Shown: piece after piece, positions 9,648 to 18,022 of the stretch
How the letters are laid out: each line of letters opens with the position of its first letter
Numbering within the stretch: position 1 is the stretch's first letter
Assembly: GCF_009728935.1 (NCBI RefSeq)
Contig: NZ_CP034235.1
Span: 272,501 to 336,500 of the forward strand
DNA from: Paenibacillus psychroresistens
Lineage (GTDB): Bacteria; Bacillota; Bacilli; Paenibacillales; NBRC-103111
DNA length: 64,000 bases
Reading direction: 5' to 3'
The notes under the pieces: model-generated
What the model was told of the DNA's origin: nothing
Databases searched by the model: none
Seen by the model: the letters and a program-made list of their open reading frames with translations, nothing else
Program-made: the position numbers and the translations under genes

Positions 9648-10367
9648 ATGGAACGTATCGATGATTTAATGACACATCAATTAAAAATTATCCAAAGTGA
9701 CGAGGTATTCAGTTTCTCGCTAGATGCAGTATTGCTTGCGCGCTTTTGTACAGTGCCTCTGCGAGGCAAAATTATGGATTTGTGCACAGGCAATGGCGTC
9801 ATCCCTTTATTATTAACGACACGGACCAAAGCGATCATCCATGCAATTGAAATTCAGGAACGCTTGGCAGATATGGCAGAGCGGAGTGTCATTATGAATG
9901 AGCTGCAGGAGCAAATTCATATTATAAGAGGCGATCTTAGACAAACTCATGAGACGTTTGGCCATGGGTATTTTGATCTTGTGACGGTCAATCCACCTTA
10001 TTTACCTGTAATTAATGGTGTACAGAATACAAATGAGCATTTTGCTGCCGCGCGTCATGAAGTCCATTGCAACCTAGAGGAAGTGATTGCTGCTTGCGCT
10101 AAGCTTGTGAGGGCAGGTGGCAAGGTAGCCATGGTGCATCGCCCTGCGCGTTTAGTGGATATCATGACGCTGATGCGGCAATATCGTCTGGAGCCGAAGC
10201 GTATTCGCTTTGTGCATCCACGAGTAGATGAAGAGGCTAACATGGTGCTTATTGAAGCTCTAAAAGATGGCAAACCCGAGGTGCGGATGCTGCCTCCCGT
10301 AATTGCCTTCAAGAATAAGAATGAATATAGCGATGAGCTGATGCAAATATTCTATGGAAAGGAGTGA
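9648..10367 (+). CDS. yabB: tRNA1(Val) A37 N6-methyltransferase-like protein (YabB)
   Basis: A SAM-dependent methyltransferase of the TrmN6 type, which modifies A37 of tRNA-Val. The NPPYLP catalytic motif is near residue 115, and the SAM-binding segment MDLCTGNGVIPLLL is near residues 42-55. The ATG at 9648 is preferred to one 30 bases upstream because AGGTGAGG precedes it and the protein then begins, like B. subtilis YabB, just before ERIDDLMTHQLKIIQS. It runs nearly into rsmI. The small yazA gene found between these two in B. subtilis is absent. Confidence 0.87.
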   Translation: MERIDDLMTHQLKIIQSDEVFSFSLDAVLLARFCTVPLRGKIMDLCTGNGVIPLLLTTRTKAIIHAIEIQERLADMAERSVIMNELQEQIHIIRGDLRQTHETFGHGYFDLVTVNPPYLPVINGVQNTNEHFAAARHEVHCNLEEVIAACAKLVRAGGKVAMVHRPARLVDIMTLMRQYRLEPKRIRFVHPRVDEEANMVLIEALKDGKPEVRMLPPVIAFKNKNEYSDELMQIFYGKE

Positions 10368-10371
10368 AGGT

Positions 10372-11265
10372 GTGTCTGATAAAGCGTTAAACATTCAAAA
10401 AAGCTATCAATCCTCTAATAGTATGGGAACATTATATTTAGTAGCGACACCGATTGGCAATCTCGAGGATATGACCTTCCGCGCCATTCGAACTTTAAAG
10501 GAAGTGGATTGGATTGCTGCTGAGGATACACGCCAAACCCGTAAGCTTCTGACTCATTATGAGATACCTACTCGTATGGTTAGCTACCATGAACATAATA
10601 AGCTACACAGCGGTACTGAACTCGTCCGCCTGTTATTAACGGGGCAATCGATAGCTTTAGTATCTGACGCAGGATTACCGGCGATATCCGATCCCGGCTA
10701 CGAGTTGGTCAAGCTAGCCATAGCAGACAATATCCCGGTAGTTCCAATCCCCGGTGCGAATGCAGCCCTCTCTGCTTTAATCGTCTCAGGCTTGCCTACA
10801 GACCGCTTTACCTTTGCTGGCTTTCTGCCCCGTGATAAGAAGCATCTCCAGCAAGCCTTAGAGAAGCTGGCAACGCGTGAAGAAACCTTAATCTTCTATG
10901 AATCACCTCATCGGGTTGCTAAGACATTAACGGCTATGGAGACTATTTGGGGTAATCGTGAGATTGTTCTTGCTAGAGAATTAACGAAACGTTATGAAGA
11001 GATGGTTAGAGGTACTATTGCAGATGCTCGCCTATTCTTAGAGAATCATCCTCCGCTTGGGGAGTATTGCCTGGTGGTCGGTGGTTATGTGCAGACACAA
11101 GCTCAATTGGATGCAGATAATGCATGGTGGGCTGATCTCACTGTACATGAGCACACGGAACATTATGAGAATTTAGGCGTTGATCCGAAAGAAGCCATAA
11201 AAAAAACCGCGATAGATCGCGGAGTGCCTAAGCGGGAAGTTTATAACGAATTGCATCGGACATAA
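10372..11265 (+). CDS. rsmI: 16S rRNA 2'-O-ribose C1402 methyltransferase
   Basis: RsmI methylates the ribose of C1402 in the decoding centre. The family segments are present: GTLYLVATPIGNLEDMT, AEDTRQTRKLL, SDAGLPAISDPG and FAGFLPR. The GTG at 10372 is chosen because AAGGAG lies eight bases upstream. An ATG 18 bases earlier lies inside yabB and lacks a site. The product has 297 residues with a short extra N-terminal tail before the methylase domain. It is probably co-transcribed with yabB. Confidence 0.93.
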   Translation: MSDKALNIQKSYQSSNSMGTLYLVATPIGNLEDMTFRAIRTLKEVDWIAAEDTRQTRKLLTHYEIPTRMVSYHEHNKLHSGTELVRLLLTGQSIALVSDAGLPAISDPGYELVKLAIADNIPVVPIPGANAALSALIVSGLPTDRFTFAGFLPRDKKHLQQALEKLATREETLIFYESPHRVAKTLTAMETIWGNREIVLARELTKRYEEMVRGTIADARLFLENHPPLGEYCLVVGGYVQTQAQLDADNAWWADLTVHEHTEHYENLGVDPKEAIKKTAIDRGVPKREVYNELHRT

Positions 11266-11293
11266 TATGAAACTTATACATTCTTATACTTCG

Positions 11294-11345
11294 AAAAAAA
11301 TATCCCTAAGCTGCAGGCAATGCGCCTACGTGTATGCTTAGGGAT
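11294..11345 (-). terminator. Terminator of the reverse-strand abrB-like gene
   Basis: ATCCCTAAGC (11302-11311) and GCTTAGGGAT (11336-11345) form a perfect 10-pair stem. Read on the reverse strand it is followed by a run of T (the A-run at 11294-11300). It therefore terminates transcription coming from the abrB-like gene. It may also block read-through between the converging genes. Confidence 0.8.
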
Positions 11346-11408
11346 CATAAGGAGTATGATAAAAGGTTCGAGTAAATGTGGTTGTAATACCATTATATAC
11401 TACTTTAA

Positions 11409-11663
11409 TTATTTTGTCACAGGTGTTGGCATTTCAGACAAACAAATGTGGCAAATTATTTTTCCTTTGAAGTAAGAAACATTATCTGCATTGCCGCAGA
11501 AGATACAAGCTGGCTCATATTTCTTCAACATGATGCGCTCGCCGTCTACATAAATTTCCAATGCGTCTTTTTCGCCAATACCTAAAGTGCGTCGCAATTC
11601 AATTGGAATTACTACACGACCTAATTCGTCAACTTTTCTTACAATTCCGGTAGATTTTAACAT
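11409..11663 (-). CDS. abrB: AbrB-like transition-state regulator with a CxxC/CxxC tail
   Basis: The first 50 residues match the AbrB swapped-hairpin DNA-binding domain (STGIVRKVDELGRVVIPIEL onward). The C-terminal part differs from Bacillus AbrB: C53-x2-C56 and C71-x2-C74 look like a small zinc ribbon. The ATG at 11663 is chosen because GAGAGGAG precedes it; an upstream ATG at 11696 would add 11 residues but overlaps the Spo0A box region. AbrB represses post-exponential and sporulation genes during growth. The position after rsmI is the same as abrB in B. subtilis. It could equally be an Abh-type paralogue. Confidence 0.88.
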   Translation of the reverse strand: MLKSTGIVRKVDELGRVVIPIELRRTLGIGEKDALEIYVDGERIMLKKYEPACIFCGNADNVSYFKGKIICHICLSEMPTPVTK

Positions 11664-11698
11664 TGTGGTAATTCTCCTCTCAACATGTTTCGTCATTA

Positions 11699-11707
11699 TT
11701 CGACAAA
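11699..11707 (-). promoter_or_regulatory. Spo0A box upstream of the abrB-like gene
   Basis: On the reverse strand this reads TTTGTCGAA, a perfect match to the 0A box TTTGTCRAA. It lies 36 bases before the chosen start codon. In B. subtilis phosphorylated Spo0A represses abrB by binding such boxes at the promoter, so the same control is inferred. Confidence 0.7.
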
Positions 11708-11949
11708 GTTCTTATTTCTTATGATACCAACGATTCCCATAATAGTCAACCCTGCTTATACAGAGAAATGAAATGAATTTTTTGAAAATACGCCTAATTC
11801 TACGGAAAATATGCTAGTATTCAAGGTAATTAGGTGTGTTATTGTGGATTTCCATCAAAAAAAGCAATTACTCACAAAATAAGATTGCACGATAAAGCAA
11901 ATTAATTGGGAATTAACGCAAGTGGAATTGCGCGTAGAAATAAGAATAA

Positions 11950-11979
11950 TGTCGTAAAATGTCGAATTAAGTCGAAAGT
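11950..11979 (+). promoter_or_regulatory. Three 10-base-phased GTCG motifs upstream of the HD gene
   Basis: GTCG begins at 11951, 11961 and 11971. The second and third (ATGTCGAAT, AAGTCGAAA) resemble 0A boxes. Exact 10-base spacing places the sites on one face of the helix. They lie 20-50 bases before the HD gene start. Binding by Spo0A is inferred only. Confidence 0.4.
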
Positions 11980-11997
11980 AATGTAAAGGATGTGTAA

Positions 11998-13290
11998 ATG
12001 ATTATGGAAGGTATAATTTTAGCGGAAGAAAAGGTATTTAAAGACCCTGTTCACAAATATATTTATGTCCAAGATCAAACCATTTGGGATTTGATTAATT
12101 CACGTGAGTTCCAAAGACTACGCCGCATTCGTCAATTGGGCACATCTTACTTGACCTTCCATGGCGCAGAGCATAGTCGATTCTCCCATTCTTTAGGAGT
12201 ATATGAAATTACGCGTAAGATTATCTCGCAATTTGAACGTTATGGGTATGAGGATTGGCCGAAGGAAGAAAGGCTGTTGTGTTTATGCGCGGCTTTATTG
12301 CATGATATTGGCCATGGCCCGTTCTCGCATTCTATAGAAAAGACATTTGAAACCAATCATGAGGATTGGTCGGTTAGAATGGTGCTGGAAAACACAGAGG
12401 TCAATGCTATATTGAGGCGTGTAGATGAAGATTTTCCGATGAAGGTTGCAGGAGTTATTAATAAAACCTATTCCAAAGAAATTGTTATCAGTTTAATCTC
12501 TAGCCAGCTTGACGCAGATCGTATGGATTATTTACTGAGAGATGCTTATTTTACAGGAGTCCACTATGGAACGTTTGATTTGGAGCGTATTCTACGTGTA
12601 GTTCGACCATTTAAAGGCCGTATCGTTGTTAAAGAAAGCGGAATGCATGCCATTGAAGATTATCTGATGTCCCGCTATCAAATGTATTGGCAGGTTTACT
12701 TTCACCCCGTAACTCGAAGTGCAGAGATTTTATTGGCCAAAATATTACAGCGAGCAAAGGTTCTTTATGAAGAAGCTTATCATTTTGGATTTATTGTGCA
12801 TCCTATTGAGTGTTTATTAGCGAATCGTTTGACTTTAGAGGGATACGTACAATTAGATGAGGCGTTAATGCAGGCGTTATTCATGCAATGGCAGCTTGAA
12901 AAGGATGTAATCCTCGCTGATTTATGCAGCCGATTTATGAATCGCAGGTTATTTAAATATGCAGCTTATGAAGAAGTCGAACCGGAGCTTTTGGAACAAA
13001 TTCGCGCTTACATGGACCATATTGGCTTACCAGCAGATTATTATTTGCAGGTCGATTATCCAAGTGATCTTCCCTATGATGTCTATCTGCCTGGAAAGTC
13101 GGATGAGAAGCTGCCGATAGTCTTGCTTAATTCCCGGGACGAGTTAACTGAAATTTCCCAGCAATCGGAGATTGTACGTTCCATCACGGGAATGCACCGA
13201 GGAGAGCATAAACTTTATTATCCAGAAGAAATTCTCTTGAACAATACATTACCGCCTCACATTCGACAATTATTAACTCAAAAAAATTAA
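11998..13290 (+). CDS. ywfO: HD-domain phosphohydrolase, YwfO-like
   Basis: A 430-residue HD-superfamily protein related to dGTP triphosphohydrolases. Metal ligands are visible: EHSRFSHSLGV near residue 56, the HD pair in LLHDIGHGPFSHS near residues 102-103, and SSQLDADRMDYLLRD near residue 168. AAAGGA lies seven bases before the ATG. B. subtilis YwfO is similar in length and motifs but is encoded elsewhere on its chromosome, so this is a local gene-order difference. The natural substrate is not evident from the sequence. Confidence 0.85.
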   Translation: MIMEGIILAEEKVFKDPVHKYIYVQDQTIWDLINSREFQRLRRIRQLGTSYLTFHGAEHSRFSHSLGVYEITRKIISQFERYGYEDWPKEERLLCLCAALLHDIGHGPFSHSIEKTFETNHEDWSVRMVLENTEVNAILRRVDEDFPMKVAGVINKTYSKEIVISLISSQLDADRMDYLLRDAYFTGVHYGTFDLERILRVVRPFKGRIVVKESGMHAIEDYLMSRYQMYWQVYFHPVTRSAEILLAKILQRAKVLYEEAYHFGFIVHPIECLLANRLTLEGYVQLDEALMQALFMQWQLEKDVILADLCSRFMNRRLFKYAAYEEVEPELLEQIRAYMDHIGLPADYYLQVDYPSDLPYDVYLPGKSDEKLPIVLLNSRDELTEISQQSEIVRSITGMHRGEHKLYYPEEILLNNTLPPHIRQLLTQKN

Positions 13291-13320
13291 TAAAAAGCAC
13301 AAAAGGAGATTATTCAAATT

Positions 13321-14088
13321 ATGTTAATAGATACTCATACCCATTTAGACTCCAAAGATTTTGACGAGGATCGTGCTCAAACTATTCAACGGGCTGTAGA
13401 TAACGGAGTTACACGCATGGTTAATATTGGCTTTAACCGTGAAACGATCCCAACAACCATGCAATTGGTTGAAGCTTATGATTTCATCTATGGCGTGGTT
13501 GGCTGGCACCCCCAGGATGCTAAGGATATGCTGCCGGAGGATCTTATTTGGATCGAAGAGTTATGCAAGCATGAAAAAGTAGTAGCTATCGGAGAAATTG
13601 GCTTAGATTACCACTGGGATACATCACCAAAGGAAACTCAGCAGCGCGTGTTTCGTGAACAGATCCAATTGGCGCGTAAAGTAAAGATGCCTATCGTGAT
13701 CCATAATCGTGAGGCTCATCAGGATATTTTACAGATTCTAAAAGAAGAGCAAGCGGCTGAGGTTGGAGGAATTATGCATTGTTTTTCGGGGAGCTGGGAA
13801 ACAGCGAAAGCTTGCTTGGATATGAATTTTTATATTTCCTTTGGAGGTCCAGTTACATATAAAAACGCGAAGCAGCCTAAAGAGGTGCTCGCGCTTGTAC
13901 CATTGGATCGTTTGCTATTAGAAACAGACTCGCCTTATTTAACTCCGCATCCATATCGTGGTAAACGTAACGAATCGGCTTATGTAAAGCTTGTAGCAGA
14001 AGCTGCAGCGGCTATCCATCATGTATCATTAGAAGAGATAGCTCAAATTACGACAAATAATGCGATTCGGCTCTTAGGGTTAAAATAA
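13321..14088 (+). CDS. tatD: TatD-family metal-dependent DNase
   Basis: A TIM-barrel metallohydrolase of the TatD/YabD family, with 3'-5' deoxyribonuclease activity in characterised members. Metal-binding motifs: DTHTHLD at residues 4-10, GEIGLDYHW near residue 92, IHNREAH near residue 128, HCFSG near residue 153 and ETDSPYL near residue 202. AAAGGAG lies upstream of the ATG. The 3' end overlaps the converging ecsB gene by nine bases. Confidence 0.93.
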   Translation: MLIDTHTHLDSKDFDEDRAQTIQRAVDNGVTRMVNIGFNRETIPTTMQLVEAYDFIYGVVGWHPQDAKDMLPEDLIWIEELCKHEKVVAIGEIGLDYHWDTSPKETQQRVFREQIQLARKVKMPIVIHNREAHQDILQILKEEQAAEVGGIMHCFSGSWETAKACLDMNFYISFGGPVTYKNAKQPKEVLALVPLDRLLLETDSPYLTPHPYRGKRNESAYVKLVAEAAAAIHHVSLEEIAQITTNNAIRLLGLK

Positions 14089-15297
14089 TCTGCGACGCAA
14101 TTTTCGTGGATATATGACAAAACTATACAATGCGCATAATAGCCAGCTTAGGGATAAACAGAAGACAGCTAGTAGGAACGAAACATTAACGCACAGTAGA
14201 GTTATTGTCAGTAAAAGGCTTTGAAAGGCTGTCGTCGAGAAAAGAATTTTGGCTAACGCTTGAGTCCTCCATTCAGGCTGAAGCGGGTATAAGAGCAGCC
14301 AGAAGGAATAACGATGCTGCTGGTCTAAAGATGAGGTTTGCACAGTACTAATAAAAATCACGATACCATAAATAATGATTTTAGCGGTGACATTGGGTGT
14401 TGTGATAAGCAGAATTAAACCAAGCAAAGTGAGCCGTTGTATAATTCCGAATAGTTCACTGCGCAAAAGAGTTTTTGTGTAAAGGTACAAAAAAGTATTG
14501 CTGGACAGAAAAGCATATAGTTTGGTCCATTGCGACCAAAGTGCTCGATGCTTGGGTGGTGTTACACGTTGTGGAACATCAATAAACCAGCTGTAGAATA
14601 AATAATGAGCTGCTAGATGCTTTTGCTCGGTTTTAATCAGGTGATCCCAGTTTATGGTGTGCAGGGGTGTCCCCCTGAGCGTAATCCATATAATACAGCT
14701 GCTGAGCAGCAATGCCGCCAATGCAAGCAGGAGTCCATACACGAACAAACTATAAACGATTATCAAGGTAAGCAGCCAGCGCAAAACTTTCAGTTGGTCA
14801 CGGTGACGTTTATAGACCATGCGTCCTTCCTGCCAACTGATTACCGAATGCAGTGCTTTGTTCAGCAAGAGAAACAATAGAAGTGCCCATAAGGGCTCTT
14901 TGCTCTCGCCGAGACAATGCCGATATAAGGGCCATACCGCTAAACAGGCAATAATAACAAAAGCGGATTGGATCATAAAACTATAAATCCAAGATTTGCG
15001 AAAATAATCGTTCATCTGTTTCTCAGCTGGAAGCAAGAATACAGCATCCGCAGTCTTAATAAAGGTTCGTATTGGACTTATCACTAACGCAAGCAGGATC
15101 ACAGGTGTTGTAATCCAAGCATAAGGAAATGAAGTTGGCAGGGTTTCTAAGACTTTGTTATAAAAGTAAATCCCGACAATAAAAATCCCGAAAAGAAAAG
15201 CTGTAAATCCGCTTCGCGCCACATAAGACCCGTATTGTAAAGCCTCTTTCCAGAATTCAGCGCATCTAGCAAACCAAAGGTGTTCAATTCGTTTCAC
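14080..15297 (-). CDS. ecsB: ABC transporter permease EcsB
   Basis: A 405-residue integral membrane protein with many hydrophobic segments, forming the membrane part of the Ecs ABC transporter. In B. subtilis Ecs affects protein secretion, sporulation, competence and intramembrane proteolysis by RasP; its substrate is uncertain. The length matches EcsB (about 408). The start is GTG, overlapping the ecsA stop by four bases, so the two genes are translationally coupled. B. subtilis has ecs elsewhere and no gene between tatD and yabE. An ecsC gene is not present here. Confidence 0.82.
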   Translation of the reverse strand: MKRIEHLWFARCAEFWKEALQYGSYVARSGFTAFLFGIFIVGIYFYNKVLETLPTSFPYAWITTPVILLALVISPIRTFIKTADAVFLLPAEKQMNDYFRKSWIYSFMIQSAFVIIACLAVWPLYRHCLGESKEPLWALLLFLLLNKALHSVISWQEGRMVYKRHRDQLKVLRWLLTLIIVYSLFVYGLLLALAALLLSSCIIWITLRGTPLHTINWDHLIKTEQKHLAAHYLFYSWFIDVPQRVTPPKHRALWSQWTKLYAFLSSNTFLYLYTKTLLRSELFGIIQRLTLLGLILLITTPNVTAKIIIYGIVIFISTVQTSSLDQQHRYSFWLLLYPLQPEWRTQALAKILFSTTAFQSLLLTITLLCVNVSFLLAVFCLSLSWLLCALYSFVIYPRKLRRRLF

Positions 15298-16037
15298 TGC
15301 ACCTCACTCCCTACCAGCTCACAGAACAGGTCGTCCAACGATGCATTAGGCAGCTTGGCTTGTGCACGAATTTCATCTAAAGTCCCGTAAGCAATCATCG
15401 TTCCTTGATGCATGACTATGAAGCGTTCGCAATATTTCTCAATGGTGGACAGGATATGGGAGCTGATTAAGAAGCTTGCACCTGTTTTCTTTACCTGCAC
15501 CATCAGCTCAAGCAATGCGCGAATGCTTAGTGGATCGAGACCTAAGAAGGGCTCGTCGATAATATAAAGCGGCGGCTCAATTAAAAAGGCATTCATAATC
15601 ATCACCTTTTGCCGCATTCCTTTTGAGAGATGGGCGGGAAAGCTGTTAAGTTTTTTCTCCATTTGAAAAAGCTTGGCTAATCGTTGAGAACGCTCTGTGA
15701 ATTCTTTTTTTTCAATTCCATATGCGAGGGCAGTTAATTCAAGATGCTCTTGAATGGTAAGTTCTTCGTACAGCTCCGGACTTTCAGGTACATAAGCAAA
15801 CGAGGAGCGATATTCTTGGGGTGATTCTTCCAGTTCAATGCCTTTAATTCGAATATGACCTTGCTGTGGTTTAAGCAGCCCAAGGATGTTTTTAATGGTT
15901 GTACTCTTTCCTGCTCCGTTTAATCCAATGAGCCCAACCATTTCACCTTTTTGCACCGAAAATGAAATATTTTTCAAAAAAGGCTTATGAATAAAGTAGC
16001 CTCCAAATAACTGATCCAGCTGCAAAATAGCTTCCAA
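15294..16037 (-). CDS. ecsA: ABC transporter ATP-binding protein EcsA
   Basis: A 247-residue ABC ATPase with Walker A GLNGAGKST at residues 38-46, the signature LSKGMRQK near residue 138 and Walker B LYIIDEPFLGLDP near residue 158. It energises the EcsB permease encoded immediately after it. The start is TTG with AGAGGTG upstream. The length and the pairing with an EcsB-type permease support the name over a generic ABC assignment. Confidence 0.87.
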   Translation of the reverse strand: MEAILQLDQLFGGYFIHKPFLKNISFSVQKGEMVGLIGLNGAGKSTTIKNILGLLKPQQGHIRIKGIELEESPQEYRSSFAYVPESPELYEELTIQEHLELTALAYGIEKKEFTERSQRLAKLFQMEKKLNSFPAHLSKGMRQKVMIMNAFLIEPPLYIIDEPFLGLDPLSIRALLELMVQVKKTGASFLISSHILSTIEKYCERFIVMHQGTMIAYGTLDEIRAQAKLPNASLDDLFCELVGSEVQ

Positions 16038-16255
16038 TTATTTTCACCTCTTTCTGCCGGATAAGCATAATAAAATCAAATAAATCCTTAAATCATTATA
16101 ATCTTATAGGCCTTTATTCACAATTTTTATCGATTATGGTCTTAATACCGCGTTAGAGAGAGTAAACTAAAGATAAAACTTAACTTTCCTCACTCAAATG
16201 CCTGTATTTGGTAGAATTAGACGGGATTTATCCCGTATATCTGAACTTTTATCCC

Positions 16256-16284
16256 TTTACAGGTTGAGCCAGACAGCGTAATAT
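16256..16284 (+). promoter_or_regulatory. Sigma-A promoter of the riboswitch-yabE transcript
   Basis: TTTACA, 17 bases, TAATAT. It lies about 40 bases before the first conserved element of the riboswitch, which is the expected distance. A small inverted repeat, ACGGGA-TTTA-TCCCGT, lies just upstream at 16221-16236. Confidence 0.7.
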
Positions 16285-16321
16285 ACATTCAAGATAACTA
16301 AATACTGCTACCAATTTTCCA

Positions 16322-16490
16322 ATTCGCTGAGTTTCCATTAGGGAAACGGGGGAACCATAAGTAACTCATGTCCAGAAATGGAGTGATTTACGGTTAAAGG
16401 GGTGAATCATAGGTAATGCATCATTTACCTAAGTAGGGCGACTCTCACGTCCGAATCCGTCAGCTAACCTCGTAAGCGTAAAGAGAGAGG
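16322..16490 (+). promoter_or_regulatory. Cyclic di-AMP riboswitch (ydaO-yuaA type)
   Basis: Conserved elements occur in the right order: TCGCTGAGTTTCC, GGGGGAACC, GGGGTGAATC, AGTAGGG-CGACTCTC and CCGAATCCGTCAGCTAACC followed by TCGTAAGCG. Known members bind c-di-AMP and switch off wall hydrolase and potassium or osmolyte transport genes when it is abundant. Here it precedes yabE, which encodes a 3D-domain wall protein, a typical target. An intrinsic terminator follows 34 bases later. Confidence 0.93.
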
Positions 16491-16523
16491 AAACGATTGT
16501 CGTGTGATAACTTTGTTGATCCC

Positions 16524-16561
16524 AAAGCCACGAGAAGAGTTCCTCTTCTTGTGGCTTTTTT
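16524..16561 (+). terminator. Riboswitch-controlled terminator
   Basis: GCCACGAGAAGAG pairs with CTCTTCTTGTGGC (one G-U pair) around a 3-base loop, followed by six T. As the expression platform, it should form when c-di-AMP is bound and stop transcription before yabE. The 175 bases between it and yabE hold no supported gene. Confidence 0.9.
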
Positions 16562-16736
16562 GTTTTCTCTAAAACGGCTATTGGATCCAGGTGGAACCGG
16601 TGATTGCATGTTAATAACGGAGGTGGAAGCTCAAAGTAGCAGTAAGTAAACCGCATCAAAAAATAAAAAACCTAAGTCGCGTCATTTCTAACATGCATAA
16701 TACTTGACGGCGAGGCTTTGAAGGAGGACCGAAGAA

Positions 16737-17915
16737 GTGGGCACAATCCAGCAAGACGGAACCCATGTAAAACGATCATCCAGCATGACCTTCGCATTGC
16801 GTTGGAAGCATGAAAGAGTGCGCTTGATTGCTATAATAGCTTTAATCTCAAGCGCTTTGCTTATCATGTTTTTCATGTTGTTGTACGGTACGGCTATCAA
16901 AAGCGTATCCGTAGTGTTGGACGGCAAAGAAATCTCGGTATTAACTCGGGAATCTGACCTACAACATTTACTGGATGAACAAGCCATTTCAGTTGGCGAG
17001 CACGATCGGGTTTCTACCCAGTTGGATGCAACAATTAAAAACGGGGAAATAATAACGATTGACACAACATCGCCAATTCAACTGACAGCTGATGGAAAGA
17101 CGAAAACTATGTACACAACCGGAAAAACGGTTGAGAGTGCGTTGAAAGACCTAAGCATATCTATAGGGAACGAAGATAAAGTGTTCCCTGCTCTGTACAC
17201 AGAGGTTTCAGATTATGCACCGATCAAAATTGTTCGCGTGAAGAAGGAACAAGAAAGTCAAACAGTAGCTATTGCTTTCTCAACGGAGCAGAAGAGTGAC
17301 GGCACCTTGCTTAAAGGGAAAGAAAAAACCATTCAAGAGGGTAAAGCTGGAACTAAGCTGATTCACAAGCAAAAGGTCTATGAAGACGGTACTCTCGTTG
17401 CTACACACGTTGTGGGTGAAGTGGTACAGTTGGCAAGCGTTAAGAAATTAGTAGCTGTTGGGACTAAGAAGCCTGAGGTCGCTAAGTTATCGGTTAAAAA
17501 GCCTGCGGTTAAAATTAAAAGGCTGTCCGCTACATCTCCTGAAGTGGACAACGTTTCTAAAAATGGAATCGAGTTTGCCTATAAACAAGTTATCAATAAC
17601 GTAACTTTAACAGCTTATTCCGCTGATTTTGCTTCTACAGGCAAGGAAGCCTCTGATCCGCAGTCTGGTGTTACTTCCTCCGGAGCGATAGTGAAAGAAG
17701 GCAGAACCATTGCAGTAGATAGGAATGTCATTCCAATTGGTTGGTGGGTCTACATTGATGGCATAGGTTTCCGTCGTGCTGAGGATACAGGTGGCGCGAT
17801 TAAAGGCAACAAAATTGATATATACTTTGAAAGCTCAGACTATGTGAATAAGTTTGGACTAAAACGTGGTTATACGGTTTATGTCATCGGACCCAAAAAA
17901 CCAACAAGCGATTAA
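16737..17915 (+). CDS. yabE: Cell wall-binding/hydrolase protein YabE (DUF348, G5, 3D domains)
   Basis: A 392-residue surface protein. A cytoplasmic N-terminus is followed by a membrane anchor at about residues 29-51. Two DUF348 repeats (KSVSVVLDGKEISVLT onward and PIQLTADGKTKTMYTT onward) and a G5 domain near residues 180-230 come next. The C-terminal 3D domain from about residue 285 holds the aspartates of VDRNVIPIG, AEDTGGAIKG and IDIYF. It resembles RpfB-type proteins that remodel peptidoglycan. The GTG start has AAGGAGGA eight bases upstream. It is controlled by the c-di-AMP riboswitch, linking the nucleotide to wall turnover. Confidence 0.92.
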   Translation: MGTIQQDGTHVKRSSSMTFALRWKHERVRLIAIIALISSALLIMFFMLLYGTAIKSVSVVLDGKEISVLTRESDLQHLLDEQAISVGEHDRVSTQLDATIKNGEIITIDTTSPIQLTADGKTKTMYTTGKTVESALKDLSISIGNEDKVFPALYTEVSDYAPIKIVRVKKEQESQTVAIAFSTEQKSDGTLLKGKEKTIQEGKAGTKLIHKQKVYEDGTLVATHVVGEVVQLASVKKLVAVGTKKPEVAKLSVKKPAVKIKRLSATSPEVDNVSKNGIEFAYKQVINNVTLTAYSADFASTGKEASDPQSGVTSSGAIVKEGRTIAVDRNVIPIGWWVYIDGIGFRRAEDTGGAIKGNKIDIYFESSDYVNKFGLKRGYTVYVIGPKKPTSD

Positions 17916-17952
17916 TGGCTTGATTGACAATTGAATGCAACAAGGGGAAAGT

Positions 17953-17981
17953 AGAAGAAGAGGGAGTCTCCTCTTCTTTTT
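17953..17981 (+). terminator. Terminator after yabE
   Basis: AGAAGAGG pairs with CCTCTTCT around a short loop, followed by a T-run. It lies before the chosen rnmV start and would separate the riboswitch-controlled transcript from rnmV-ksgA. Confidence 0.7.
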
Positions 17982-18022
17982 GCTATGAAGAAGCTCAAAA
18001 AGACGAGCAAGGAGAGTGCGGC

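Noticed and set aside
10354..10372. The small yazA (GIY-YIG) gene expected between yabB and rsmI
   Set aside because: The two genes are four bases apart, so there is no room for it.
16429..16659. Reverse-strand frame of 76 codons upstream of yabE
   Set aside because: It overlaps the c-di-AMP riboswitch and terminator, whose conserved RNA motifs explain the sequence.
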